DNA of 64,000 nt from Paraglaciecola psychrophila 170 (GTDB lineage: Bacteria > Pseudomonadota > Gammaproteobacteria > Enterobacterales > Alteromonadaceae): contig NC_020514.1 in assembly GCF_000347635.1 (NCBI RefSeq), forward strand, positions 744,001 through 808,000, in the 5' to 3' direction. Positions 9,901 through 19,221 of this stretch are shown here, one piece after another; within the stretch, counting starts at the first letter, position 1; every line of letters begins with the position of its first letter. The position numbers were made by a program, and so were the translations under genes. Below the pieces are notes generated by a model. That model did no database searches, had not been told where the DNA came from, and saw only the letters and a program-made list of their open reading frames with translations.

Positions 9901-12015
9901 TTGCTTAAACAAAAATTAATTATATTAGACAAGCCTCCGCTCTTAACAGGCACTGACGTTGAAAGTAAGCGGGCTGAACTCAGAGCATATTTTGAGCAAA
10001 CTTGGGAGCTTTACGAATCACTTTTTTCTTTAATTAATGAAGACGAAGCTTTTGTACTGCGCCCAGAACCATTACGTCATCCGTTAATTTTTTATTACGG
10101 ACATACGGCTGTTTTTTATGTAAATAAATTATTGCTTGGCAAATTTATTCAACATCGTATTAATAACCAAATCGAGTCTGTTTGTGCTGTGGGTGTAGAT
10201 GAAATGTCTTGGGACGATTTGTCGCCGGGTAATTATCAATGGCCGAGTGTTGAAGACGTGTCTGAATATCGTGATCAAGTGAAAGAGACCGTATCATGTT
10301 TAATTGATATGATGCCGCTAACATTGCCTATTACTCAGGATTCATTAGCTTGGGTTATCCTCATGGGGTGTGAGCATGAGCGTATTCACATCGAAACATC
10401 GTCGGTTATCATGCGCATGCTCGATACCAAGTATCTAACTTCATCCAACGTATGGAAAGATTGTACAGACTCTGGTATAGCACCCAATAATGCTTTATTA
10501 AATGTTGCCAGTAAGTCTTTAATACTAGGTAAGCCAGATACCAACGTAACTTACGGTTGGGATAACGAGTATGGTCAATTACCGATCGATGTAAGCGATT
10601 TTTCTGCCTCACAATATTTAGTTTCTAACCAAGAGTTTATGGAATTTGTAGATGCTGGTGGCTACAAAACCCCTAGCTTGTGGACGCAAGAGGGACAAGG
10701 TTGGCTAGGCTTCTCTGAAAGTGAAATGCCACGTTTTTGGCGACGTAAAAATGGTGAGTATTGGCAAAGAAATCTAACCGAGGAAATTCCTTTACCTTTA
10801 AGTTGGCCAGTCGAAGTGAATTATCTTGAAGCCAAGGCATTTTGTAACTGGAAAGATAGTCACAGTGAAGACTTTGTTCGCCTGCCTACGGAAGCTGAAT
10901 GGCAAGTGCTGCGCGACCAATTAGATACAGATTTAGCTGATTGGGATAAAGCTCCAGGAAACATCAACCTAGAACATTTTGCTTCATCATGCCCCGTGGA
11001 TAAATTTAAGCAGACAGAATTTTATGACGTAATTGGTAACGTATGGCAATGGACAGAAAGCCCAATAGATGGTTATGAAGGGTTTAAAGTTCATCCGTTA
11101 TACGATGATTTTTCAACACCTACCTTTGATGGCCAGCATAATCTCATTAAAGGTGGTAGCTGGATGTCTACCGGTAACGAGGCAACCCGTGATTCTCGGT
11201 ATGCATTTCGTCGTCATTTCCATCAACATTCAGGTTTTCGTTATGTTTCAAGCATACATCAGGAAGTACCTATCACAGCCGTGACAAAATGTGAGATGCA
11301 AACCGATATTAGTCAACAATTACACCATCACTTTGGTGCGGCCAGTCATCAAGAAGACCACGACTTGCAGAAAATCCTTAAAGTAGTGCAGCCCCATATA
11401 ACGCCAGACAGCAAAGTCCTCGATATGGGTTGTGGTGTGGGTCGTTTATCTTTTGAATTAGCCAAAACAACCAATCATGTTGATGGAGTAGACTTTACCG
11501 CAAGACATATTCAACACTGTCTTGATTTAAAAGAGCAAGGGCAATTACGTTATGCCATGCCTACTCAAGGTGAAATTTTCGATTTCCATGAAGTAACCCT
11601 AGAAAATTTAGGATTTGAGCAATCACCAGAAAACTTACATTTTGCACAAGGCGATGGGCTTAACTTAAAACCACAGTTCGGCGGATACGACTTAGCGATT
11701 TGCCATCGTGTTATCGAATACAGCTATCAACCGCAAGAATTATTACAACAACTTGGTCGACGCATAAAACCGGGTGGTGTAATAGTGTTAGGTAGCAGTT
11801 ATGCTTGGGATGTGTCTATCACAGACGTACCGTATTGGATTGGCGGTTTTAAACGAAATGGTGAAAACCTAAGCAGCGAAGCACATTTGCTTGAAATTAT
11901 GTCAGCTGAATTTGATTTGCTACAAGAAACACAAGTGACTAGCCAGTTTGAATTAGATCAACGTACTAGCCAAACAGCTAACAACCATATTACTATCTGG
12001 CGCAAACGAGACTAA
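9901..12015 (+). CDS. ovoA: 5-histidylcysteine sulfoxide synthase / 4-mercaptohistidine N-methyltransferase
   Basis: This is the bifunctional ovothiol enzyme, 704 residues. An N-terminal DinB-like domain supplies the non-heme iron ligands: His68 (YYGHTA) and the HX3HXE motif H159-ERI-H163-I-E165. The formylglycine-generating-enzyme-like domain follows (NVWQWTES, KGGSWMSTG, RYAFRRHF). The C-terminal SAM methyltransferase has VLDMGCGVGRLSFELA. OvoA joins cysteine to histidine C5 with O2; the C-terminal domain methylates the imidazole after a separate lyase step (OvoB, not seen here). The start is TTG 9901, preceded by AGGAAAG at good spacing. The monooxygenase gene follows after 11 bases. Confidence 0.93.
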   Translation: MLKQKLIILDKPPLLTGTDVESKRAELRAYFEQTWELYESLFSLINEDEAFVLRPEPLRHPLIFYYGHTAVFYVNKLLLGKFIQHRINNQIESVCAVGVDEMSWDDLSPGNYQWPSVEDVSEYRDQVKETVSCLIDMMPLTLPITQDSLAWVILMGCEHERIHIETSSVIMRMLDTKYLTSSNVWKDCTDSGIAPNNALLNVASKSLILGKPDTNVTYGWDNEYGQLPIDVSDFSASQYLVSNQEFMEFVDAGGYKTPSLWTQEGQGWLGFSESEMPRFWRRKNGEYWQRNLTEEIPLPLSWPVEVNYLEAKAFCNWKDSHSEDFVRLPTEAEWQVLRDQLDTDLADWDKAPGNINLEHFASSCPVDKFKQTEFYDVIGNVWQWTESPIDGYEGFKVHPLYDDFSTPTFDGQHNLIKGGSWMSTGNEATRDSRYAFRRHFHQHSGFRYVSSIHQEVPITAVTKCEMQTDISQQLHHHFGAASHQEDHDLQKILKVVQPHITPDSKVLDMGCGVGRLSFELAKTTNHVDGVDFTARHIQHCLDLKEQGQLRYAMPTQGEIFDFHEVTLENLGFEQSPENLHFAQGDGLNLKPQFGGYDLAICHRVIEYSYQPQELLQQLGRRIKPGGVIVLGSSYAWDVSITDVPYWIGGFKRNGENLSSEAHLLEIMSAEFDLLQETQVTSQFELDQRTSQTANNHITIWRKRD

Positions 12016-12026
12016 AATGCTGGATT

Positions 12027-13229
12027 GTGACTTTGAGCAAAAAAATTGTTATTGCAGGGGCAGGTATTGGCGGTTTGTGTGCTGCGTTGGCACTGGCTAA
12101 ACATGGGTTTGATGTAGCGATTTACGAACAAAGCTCACACCTTGGGGAAGTAGGAGCAGGCTTACAACTTAGCCCCAATGCAATACATGTGTTACAAGCT
12201 CTAGGTATCGCTGACAAAGTCAAAGCTAAGGCATTTAGACCTAAGTCAGCAGTAATGCGTCACTATCAAACCGGAAAAACCTACTTCACTGTACCATTAG
12301 CGGATACCGCCACTCAAAAATACGGGGCGGATTATCTGCATGTTCACCGTGCTGATTTACACCGCACTTTGCTCGATGCCTGCCAGAGTATGGAGGTAAG
12401 TATTCACTTAGGTCAAGCTGTTGAAAGTTATCAGCATGATTTCCAAAACTTAACTATCCATCTTGCAAACGGCGAAAGTCTAAAAGCAGGCGTATTAATT
12501 GGTGCTGATGGCATTAAGTCAAAAGTACAAGCTTGTATGCTAGGCCAGACATCCGCAGAGTTCACCGGGCAAGTTGCCTGGCGAGGAGTGGTCGAAGTAA
12601 AGAAACTTCCCTATGAATTAATTAAACCAAATGCCAATTTATGGGTAGGCCCGGGCAAACACTTTGTTAGTTATTATCTGCGCGGCGGTGACTTAGTTAA
12701 TTTTGTAGCCGTACAAGAACGTACTGACTGGCAAAAAGAATCATGGAATGAACCTGGTGATATTAACGAGCTGCGACAGACATTTGATGGCTGGCATCCA
12801 GAAGTCACAAAATTATTAGCGGCGACAGAATCATGTTTTCTATGGGCTTTGTTCGACAGACAACCTCTTAATCAATGGACAGATAGCAACGTTGCCCTTT
12901 TAGGCGATGCCTGTCACCCGATGTTGCCATTTCTAGCTCAAGGCGCAGCTATGGCAATTGAGGATAGCTATGCTTTGGCGCATTGCTTGGCAAGTGATAC
13001 TGATACCCACACAGCACTACAAACCTATCAAAATATACGCTTACCACGTTCACGTGATATTCAACTTAACGCCCGAAAAAATGCAGCTTTGTACCATATG
13101 AGTTCACCTATTGAGGAAGCTAAACTAGCGGTACTGTCAGGACTATCTAAGCTTGGTCTGAGTGATAGAGTGGCGGTAAACAAACTCGACTCTATCTATG
13201 CTTATAATATTGTAAAGCAATTGAACTGA
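12027..13229 (+). CDS. FAD-dependent aromatic-type monooxygenase
   Basis: This is a 400-residue class A flavoprotein monooxygenase. It has the N-terminal Rossmann fingerprint IVIAGAGIGGLCAALALA, a middle DG motif (VLIGADGIKSKV), and the FAD-ribityl motif VALLGDACHPMLPFLAQGAA near residue 290. It resembles 3-hydroxybenzoate 6-hydroxylase and salicylate hydroxylase. The start is GTG 12027, 11 bases after ovoA, so it is probably in the same transcript. The substrate cannot be read from sequence. Position suggests oxidation of an ovothiol-related or unrelated aromatic compound, and neither is supported further. Confidence 0.85.
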   Translation: MTLSKKIVIAGAGIGGLCAALALAKHGFDVAIYEQSSHLGEVGAGLQLSPNAIHVLQALGIADKVKAKAFRPKSAVMRHYQTGKTYFTVPLADTATQKYGADYLHVHRADLHRTLLDACQSMEVSIHLGQAVESYQHDFQNLTIHLANGESLKAGVLIGADGIKSKVQACMLGQTSAEFTGQVAWRGVVEVKKLPYELIKPNANLWVGPGKHFVSYYLRGGDLVNFVAVQERTDWQKESWNEPGDINELRQTFDGWHPEVTKLLAATESCFLWALFDRQPLNQWTDSNVALLGDACHPMLPFLAQGAAMAIEDSYALAHCLASDTDTHTALQTYQNIRLPRSRDIQLNARKNAALYHMSSPIEEAKLAVLSGLSKLGLSDRVAVNKLDSIYAYNIVKQLN

Positions 13230-13247
13230 TTAATCAGAGTATGAATG

Positions 13248-13655
13248 ATGGACTTTAAAACTCAGAGATAAGGCCTGTATTTGATAAGCGCTCGCCTCAT
13301 ACCAAACAGGCCTTTTTAACCATTCGGGAATGGATTTTTGAAATCGCCACAAGCTCTGATGAAATAGGAAAAATCGAAGAATACCTAAAATGGGGTGAGC
13401 CTAGTTATGTAACACAGCCACCTAAAACAGGCGCTACTTTAAGGTTGTCACAACGTAAATTCAATCCGTCTGAATATGGTTTGTTTGTGCATTGCCAAAC
13501 AACTTTAATAGAAGAGTTTCGTGTGGTTTAACTAGATTTAAATTTTGACAAAAATCGAGGCCTATTATTCGATAGTCGCGAGCCAATTCAAACTGATAGC
13601 ATCAAACAGTTTATTTATTTATTTAGCGTTGACTTATCACCGTCGCAAATATTGA
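13248..13655 (+). pseudogene. DUF1801 family protein, three lesions
   Basis: The coherent peptide VFDKRSPHTKQAFLTIREWIFEIATSSDEIGKIEEYLKWGEPSY, read in pieces, is the DUF1801 (YdhG-like) pattern. Three lesions are visible. The likely ATG at 13248 is out of frame with the body (frameshift near 13268). TAA at 13529-13531 follows EEFRVV where the protein should continue. A tandem TTTA repeat at about 13612-13624 shifts the last dozen codons, and the other frame gives YLALTYHRRKY before the stop. The arms AAGGCCTGT (13270-13278) and ACAGGCCTT plus T's (13306-13317) could also end the ovoA transcript. Confidence 0.7.
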
Positions 13656-13713
13656 CTTAACTCTACGTCAAAGTACAAACCTATAGATTAATACTAAAAA
13701 ACACTTAACCATT

Positions 13714-13733
13714 ATTTACCAAGCCACCCATAA
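13714..13733 (+). repeat. Left terminal inverted repeat of the REP-transposase unit
   Basis: This 20-base sequence (ATTTACCAAGCCACCCATAA) is the exact reverse complement of 14955-14974 on the other side of the transposase gene. The gene lies 65 bases to its right. Confidence 0.8.
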
Positions 13734-13797
13734 CAATTTGACTAACTACCAAGACGAACTACGCTTTAATTAGGAATTAAATCAAAGGATTGATGTC

Positions 13798-14778
13798 ATG
13801 CCCCAGCCACGTAGCAGCCAAATTAGTTTAACCGATACCCCTTATTACCATTGTATTTCCAATTGTGTGCGGCGCTCTTTTTTGTGCGGTGTAGATAAAT
13901 ACTCAGGTCAAAGTTTTGAACACCGCCGTGAATGGGTTGAAAAGCGGATGTTGTTTTTATCTTCAGTGTTTGCCATAGACATATGTGCCTATGCGGTGAT
14001 GAGTAATCATGTGCATATGGTGTTACATGTGGATGTGAAACGAACGCAGGTATGGTCAGATAATAACGTGGCTCAGCGCTGGCATCGTTTGCATCGAGGC
14101 ACATTGCTTACCCAAATGTTTGTTAGAGGAGACACGATAAACCAAGGACAACAGCAGACCTTAGATAACACCATCACCGAGTATCGCAGGCGCTTACATG
14201 ACATAAGCTGGTTCATGCGTAATCTCAATGAACACATAGCCAGAGAGGCGAACAAAGAAGATGACTGCAGGGGGAGGTTCTGGGAAGGTCGGTTTAAATC
14301 TCAAGCCTTACTAGATGATGCAGCATTGCTGTCTTGTATGGCTTATGTTGACCTGAATCCGATCCGAGCCAAGATAGCGGATACGCCTGAAACATCAAAA
14401 TACACGGGCATTCAAAAACGTTTAGAATCGATAAAACAGCCATCTATTAAAAATGTGTTGATGCCTTTTGTCGGCAACCCCAGACAAGATATGCCCAAAG
14501 GTATACCCTTTTCCCTTAAAGACTACTGTGAGCTAGTCGATATCACAGGAAGAGTCATCCGAGATGACAAAGCAGGGCATATTGACCAGCAACAGCAAGC
14601 CATACTGCAAAGATTAGGCTTATCAGACGAACAATGGCTCACCCTCACCACTGAGTTTGAAAAACACTTTTGTTATGCTGCCGGAGCAGAGCAAATGATG
14701 AATCAATTTAAAGAGCACACCGGGCATCAACGAATTCGAGGTATGGGTAAAGCGAAAACCTTGCTGCGCTGCGCATAA
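13798..14778 (+). CDS. REP-associated tyrosine (Y1/HUH) transposase
   Basis: This is a 326-residue single-strand transposase of the TnpA-REP (RAYT) type. The start has TPYYHCISNCVRRSFLCG, the HUH metal site is NHVHMVLHV at about residue 72, and the helix with the candidate catalytic tyrosine is AYVDLNPIRA. A long C-terminal domain ends GMGKAKTLLRC. Such enzymes mobilise or maintain REP palindromes rather than moving as ordinary insertion sequences. The ORF looks intact. Exact 20-bp inverted repeats and tandem copies of the same motif flank it, as expected for an enzyme kept with its substrate. Confidence 0.88.
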   Translation: MPQPRSSQISLTDTPYYHCISNCVRRSFLCGVDKYSGQSFEHRREWVEKRMLFLSSVFAIDICAYAVMSNHVHMVLHVDVKRTQVWSDNNVAQRWHRLHRGTLLTQMFVRGDTINQGQQQTLDNTITEYRRRLHDISWFMRNLNEHIAREANKEDDCRGRFWEGRFKSQALLDDAALLSCMAYVDLNPIRAKIADTPETSKYTGIQKRLESIKQPSIKNVLMPFVGNPRQDMPKGIPFSLKDYCELVDITGRVIRDDKAGHIDQQQQAILQRLGLSDEQWLTLTTEFEKHFCYAAGAEQMMNQFKEHTGHQRIRGMGKAKTLLRCA

Positions 14779-14954
14779 CCGCAATAAACCAGTCAACTTA
14801 TAGTCAACAAGGCATAGCTGTGTCTACAAATCCGTAAAACACTTCTTACTCCCAGCAATTAGCCATAAACTAACGCTTAACGTCATAACTCAGTCAATTA
14901 CATCCATTTCAATACAAAAAAACGATTTTTTTTGAAGTTGGTTTTCAAAATCTA

Positions 14955-15006
14955 TTATGGGTGGCTTGGTAAATCTTGGGTGGCTTGGTAAATCTCTTGG
15001 TAAATC
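14955..15006 (+). repeat. Right inverted repeat plus 2.6 tandem copies of a 19-bp motif
   Basis: 14955-14974 is the exact reverse complement of 13714-13733. The motif TGGGTGGCTTGGTAAATCT occurs at 14958-14976 and 14977-14995, followed by a truncated copy CTTGGTAAATC at 14996-15006. The copies are perfect head-to-tail repeats and are probably substrate sites of the neighbouring transposase. The preceding 14779-14954 holds nothing else I can identify. Confidence 0.8.
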
Positions 15007-15072
15007 CTCTGAATACACATTTAATCTGTAATGTATTAAGCTTGAAGATCAATTAATGAGGATAATTACATT

Positions 15073-15912
15073 ATGAAAATTGAAGGCAATATTAAGGACT
15101 ATTCGGACAGGGATCTGGCTAAAAAATTCAAACAACTGCAACCATCTGCGGATCGAAAGTCGACGTTGATTGATCGAGATTTCAAAAGTTTAATGTCTGA
15201 TGGTTATGTCATTATTAAAGGATTGCTTACCCCATCTCAGTGTAATGACATTAAAACCACTTGCCTGCCTTTAATGTCGCACAAGGGTAGAAATGAATTT
15301 GAGGGGGAAAGAACGCAACGATTATATAACGTGTTGGCAAAAACTCGTTGCATCGATAGTTTGGCAGACCATCCAAGGTTATTGGGGTTGATGGATTTAA
15401 TGTTTAGACCTAACTTTCTGCTGAGCCAAAGTCAGGTGATCAATATTTTACCTGGCGAAAAGCAACAAGCTTATCATTACGATGATTCATTCTATCAAAT
15501 CCCTAGGCCTAGACCACCGCTAGGTGCGGCCAGTATTTGGGCTATAGACGATTTCACAGAGGAAAATGGTGCGACGGTAGTTGTACCAGCAAGTCATAAA
15601 TGGGATGGTCAGCAGCGACCCACTCCTGACAGTGTTATTAAAGCGGTGATGCCGGCCGGCTCTGTTATATTTTTTCTTGGAACAACTTGGCATAGCGGTG
15701 GTGAAAACCATGCTAAATCTCCTAGACTTGCTGTGACACATCAATATTGTGAGGCATTTATGCGTCAACAGGAAAATTACTTGTTAGAATTGAAAAAAGA
15801 GACGGTAAAAAAACTTTCTCCAGAACTTCGCGCACTAGTAGGTTATTCGATTCATTCTCCTTTTATGGGCATGGTTAATGGTCAGCATCCTCTGAGGTTA
15901 CTCGACGAATGA
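15073..15912 (+). CDS. Phytanoyl-CoA dioxygenase (PhyH) family protein
   Basis: This is a 279-residue Fe(II)/2-oxoglutarate dioxygenase. The metal triad reads HYDD in QAYHYDDSFYQIPRP and WHSGGENHAKSPRLAVTHQY, whose Arg would bind the 2-oxoglutarate carboxylate. The segment FTEENGATVVVPASHKWDG is typical of the family. The start is ATG 15073, with GAGGA upstream. PhyH-like enzymes hydroxylate many small substrates, so the specific role is unknown. The next genes (GMC oxidoreductase, acyl-CoA dehydrogenase) suggest oxidative catabolism, but the gaps between them are too large for a clear operon. Confidence 0.8.
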   Translation: MKIEGNIKDYSDRDLAKKFKQLQPSADRKSTLIDRDFKSLMSDGYVIIKGLLTPSQCNDIKTTCLPLMSHKGRNEFEGERTQRLYNVLAKTRCIDSLADHPRLLGLMDLMFRPNFLLSQSQVINILPGEKQQAYHYDDSFYQIPRPRPPLGAASIWAIDDFTEENGATVVVPASHKWDGQQRPTPDSVIKAVMPAGSVIFFLGTTWHSGGENHAKSPRLAVTHQYCEAFMRQQENYLLELKKETVKKLSPELRALVGYSIHSPFMGMVNGQHPLRLLDE

Positions 15913-16552
15913 TCAAACAATAATAGATGCTCCATCAATCTTAGTGAGTTAGGTTTTGAGCCCGAGGGTAAGTGTCTTAAGTGCACATAAAGCGACTAAG
16001 AGACCGCATCATTATCTATCGTTATTTGTTTATAATTCCACAGTGTCCACTTCTATAGGTTTCCTATACCAATAAGAAATACCAAATGGGAAGTGATGGA
16101 TAGACTAATATCGCAGTGTCTAATGGGGGGTAATAGTTGAAGCAAGTCATCTCGTAGAGAAATATAGTCGTCAAAAACAGCGCTACGGGTAACGTTATGA
16201 CTCTATGCGCCACGCTACCTATATTGCGCGCCCCAATACTGAAAAGCTAAATGAGGGTTATCGTTCTAAAGACTAACCATTTAAAAATATAAGTGGGCGT
16301 CGGTTCGTTAATTTTTATTTGATATACCTGCAAGTGACACCCAAAGAATAATTAGATTAGCCATGTTAGGTATTGATGAATTTTTCGTTATAACATACCT
16401 GATTTAATTTCTGAGTCTATTATCTTTTAGAGCGTTCTATCAATCCAAGGCAGTGGCAGCTTTGAGCATACTGAAATAAACCTATTTATTTCAGTGCATT
16501 TATTATGCTATTTTCTATTTAGGCAAAATAAAAGCCGATTAGAGTTCCTAAT
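15913..16552. other. Non-coding stretch with a degenerate coding scrap
   Basis: No intact gene. On the plus strand about 16130-16275 reads VEASHLVEKYSRQKQRYG, a TAA, then RYDSMRHATYIARPNTEKLN and ends at TAA. This looks like the tail of a decayed gene, of a family I cannot name. The remainder is AT-rich without recognisable signals. Confidence 0.3.
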
Positions 16553-16639
16553 ATGTCAAATACCGATCATAACCGAAGACAATTTTTAAAAAACATGTCA
16601 GCTAAAAGCGCTATAAAAGTTCAAAAGAAACTCAGCTGA
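16553..16639 (+). other. 28-codon ORF with a Tat-like N-terminus
   Basis: MSNTDHNRRQFLKNMSAKSA and eight further residues, then TGA. The RRQFLK motif looks like a twin-arginine leader but lacks the hydrophobic core. It lies 14 bases before the GMC gene, which has its own RREFLQ motif. It may be a remnant of an older leader or a frameshifted extension of the GMC protein (the alternative frame is open from 16606). Not convincing as a gene in its own right. Confidence 0.3.
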
Positions 16640-16653
16640 ATAGCGATTTTAAT

Positions 16654-18331
16654 GTGGGCAAAATTTCACGTCGTGAGTTTCTACAGATAGCGGCGGCAAT
16701 CGCTGTTGTTGCGCAAGCACCGCTTTTTTTAAGCGCAGCTCATGCTCAAGCTACTTCCGCTGAAGAGTATGATTATGTCCTGATTGGTGCTGGATCCGCA
16801 GGATGTGCGGTTGCAGCTCGTCTGTCAGGAGTCCCAGCGAATAAAGTATTGATATTAGAGGCTGGGCCTGCTGATACCAATGAGTATATACATATCCCCG
16901 CGACGTTCCCGCTTTTGTTCAAAACACCGTTGGATTGGAATTATACCTCTACACCACAAACAGCGTTAGGCGGCGACACACTCTATATTCCCCGTGGGAA
17001 GGTCTTCGGTGGTAGCTCCTCAATTAATGCGATGATTTACCAGCGTGGTCATACGTCAACATATGACACTTGGGGCGAAACTAACCCTGGGTTGAGTTAT
17101 GCTGATGTGCTGCCAATGTTTAAAAGGTCTGAGAGTAACTCACGAGGTGAGTCTGCGGCTCACGGTGCAGATGGTCCTCTGTATGTTGGGGAACTGAATG
17201 ATCCTAATCCAATTACTATTGCCATGCTTAAAGCATCTAAAGAAGCCGGATATCCTATGAATGATGACTTCAATGATGGTGACCAAGAAGGTATTGGCAT
17301 GTATCAGGTAACGCAAAAAAAATGGGCGCCGCGAGTCTGCTGCGGTTAGTTATTTACACCCAGCGATTGATGCCGGTCGTCTCACTGCTCAGGCAGATGC
17401 GATGGTTCTTAAAATAATTGTTACCGATGGTCGTGCAACGGGGGTCACTTTCTTCGCCTATGGAAAAGAGCACACCGTAAATGCGCGAAAAGAAATTATA
17501 TTATCTGGTGGTACTATCAACTCACCACAAATTTTGATGACTTCTGGTATAGGTCCCAAAGATCACTTAAAAGAGCATGGCATTGCTGTTGTCCACGATC
17601 TGCCTGGTGTAGGCCAAGATTTGCAAGACCACTTCATGATGCCTGTGGTTTATACTTGTACCAAGCCCATCAGCCTATCTCAAGCTGGTAGCAAAGAACA
17701 AGCCGAGCTGTATGCAAAAGGCAAAGGCATGTTGAGCTCGAATATTGCTGAAGCGGGAGGCTTTTTGAAAATAGATCCTAAATCACCCGATCCTGATCTT
17801 CAGTTCCATTTTTCTCCAGGGTATTTTATTTTAGATGGCGCAGGCAATCCAACAGACGGTTCTGATGCCTTCACTATTATGCCTTCTTTGGTGCAAAGCA
17901 AAGGAACTAGGTCGGTTACATTGGCCCCAGCGGATCCAAGTACTAAGCCGTTGATCAATCATAATATTTTTCAAAACGAAAAGGATTACGATGTACTTAT
18001 TGCTGGTGTGAAGATAGCACGCAAAATTATTGCGGCATCAGCCCTCGATGAATTGCGTGGAAAAGAGTATCTGCCTGGCTCCGCCGTTCAAACCGACGAA
18101 GAGATAAAAGCTTATATAAACAAATATATTCAGACTATATATCACCCTGTAGGAACCTGCAAAATGGGCAGTGATGATATGGCGGTTGTCGATCACAAGC
18201 TACGTGTACACGGGATTGCCGGTTTACGGGTTGCTGATGCGTCAATCATGCCAACCATTATGAACGCGAATACTAATGCGCCCTCTATTATGATTGGTGA
18301 GAAGTGTGCGGATATGATCCGTACTGCATAA
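16654..18331 (+). pseudogene. Tat-exported GMC oxidoreductase, split by one frameshift
   Basis: The first part (GTG 16654 to TAG 17349) starts MGKISRREFLQIAAAIAVVA, a twin-arginine signal. It continues with the FAD fingerprint YVLIGAGSAGCAVAARLSG and the GMC signature GKVFGGSSSINAMIYQRG. After a run of eight A (17315-17322) the frame is lost. With seven A it would continue NGRRESAAVSYLHPAIDAGR into the second part, which has the GMC signature SGGTINSPQILMTSGIGP and the C-terminal catalytic YHPVGTCKMG and NTNAPSIMIGEKCADMI. Joined length is about 559 residues, normal for choline-dehydrogenase-like enzymes. Substrate unknown. Either a recent break or a base-calling error. Confidence 0.85.
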
Positions 18332-18368
18332 ACACTACAAAGTCATTTAAGTTTAGACTCACACTGGT

Positions 18369-18386
18369 CGCCTGAACCATCAGGCG
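18369..18386 (+). terminator. Hairpin after the GMC gene
   Basis: CGCCTGA - ACCA - TCAGGCG is a perfect 7-bp stem 37 bases after the GMC stop codon. There is no long T run after it, so termination is only probable. Confidence 0.45.
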
Positions 18387-19221
18387 TATCAGTTGTTATA
18401 TATCTAATAAAGCCTTAACACTAGGATAAATGAAGAAGATACTGCATACACTTGCCAGCCTTATTGAAAATCCTGTTACCACACTAACACTGCAACTATC
18501 TCAGAAAAAACCACCGACCAGTAAGCTACCATAGTTGTTTTCATTTTAGATTTTAGCCAAACAAAAATAGTTACTCAGCGATAGGCAAGACAATTGACAT
18601 ATTGCTTGGGATTCGTTTTTTCTTAACTTTGGTTGTTACTTTTTCAAAGCCATAACCTAGTGTTACCTAAACAAAAGTGAAGCGAGACTTTAGTCTGTTC
18701 CATGTGAAATTCTAGCCATAATAAAAAAATTAACGTTCAGCGGTTTATCATTATCTAAGGGATTTTGAATAGTTTGGCTAAATTTAACTTACCGGTAAAA
18801 TAGTGGGTTTATCTTTGATAATAATCAGTCAATTTAAGTTAAAGCAAAAAAACTATTTATTATTTTGGGGTTTAGTCATCACAGTCAGAAAATATTGGCT
18901 AAAAAACAGTCATTTTAGCCATTCTATTTTTGAAAGTTACAGCCGCTTGTTGAATTCTAATTTAGCATTGATGCGTTTAAAATACGGCTTTAAAAATAAC
19001 AGTGATAAATCACTATAAATGGCTCTTATAAAAAAATCGTAAAATCACTTTTTTTCTGAAAATATCAGTAAATTCAGCTGTTTGAAGCGATCTTGATAGC
19101 CATTGCAGCGTCATTCAACTATTATATTTTGACCGATTTATTTGAAATCTATACTTCATTATTCGTGACAATAAGCGTCAGTTATACACGTCAGATTTCA
19201 CCAAATTTTAAGGAAACAACT
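18387..19221. other. Long AT-rich intergenic stretch
   Basis: About 835 bases with no gene I can support. Short open frames here lack ribosome-binding sites and family features. It must contain the promoter of the acyl-CoA dehydrogenase gene, but no box stands out. Confidence 0.4.

Noticed and set aside
18803..19018. 71-codon ORF in the AT-rich gap
   Set aside because: Lys/Ser/Leu-rich composition typical of AT-rich noise, no ribosome-binding site, no recognisable pattern.
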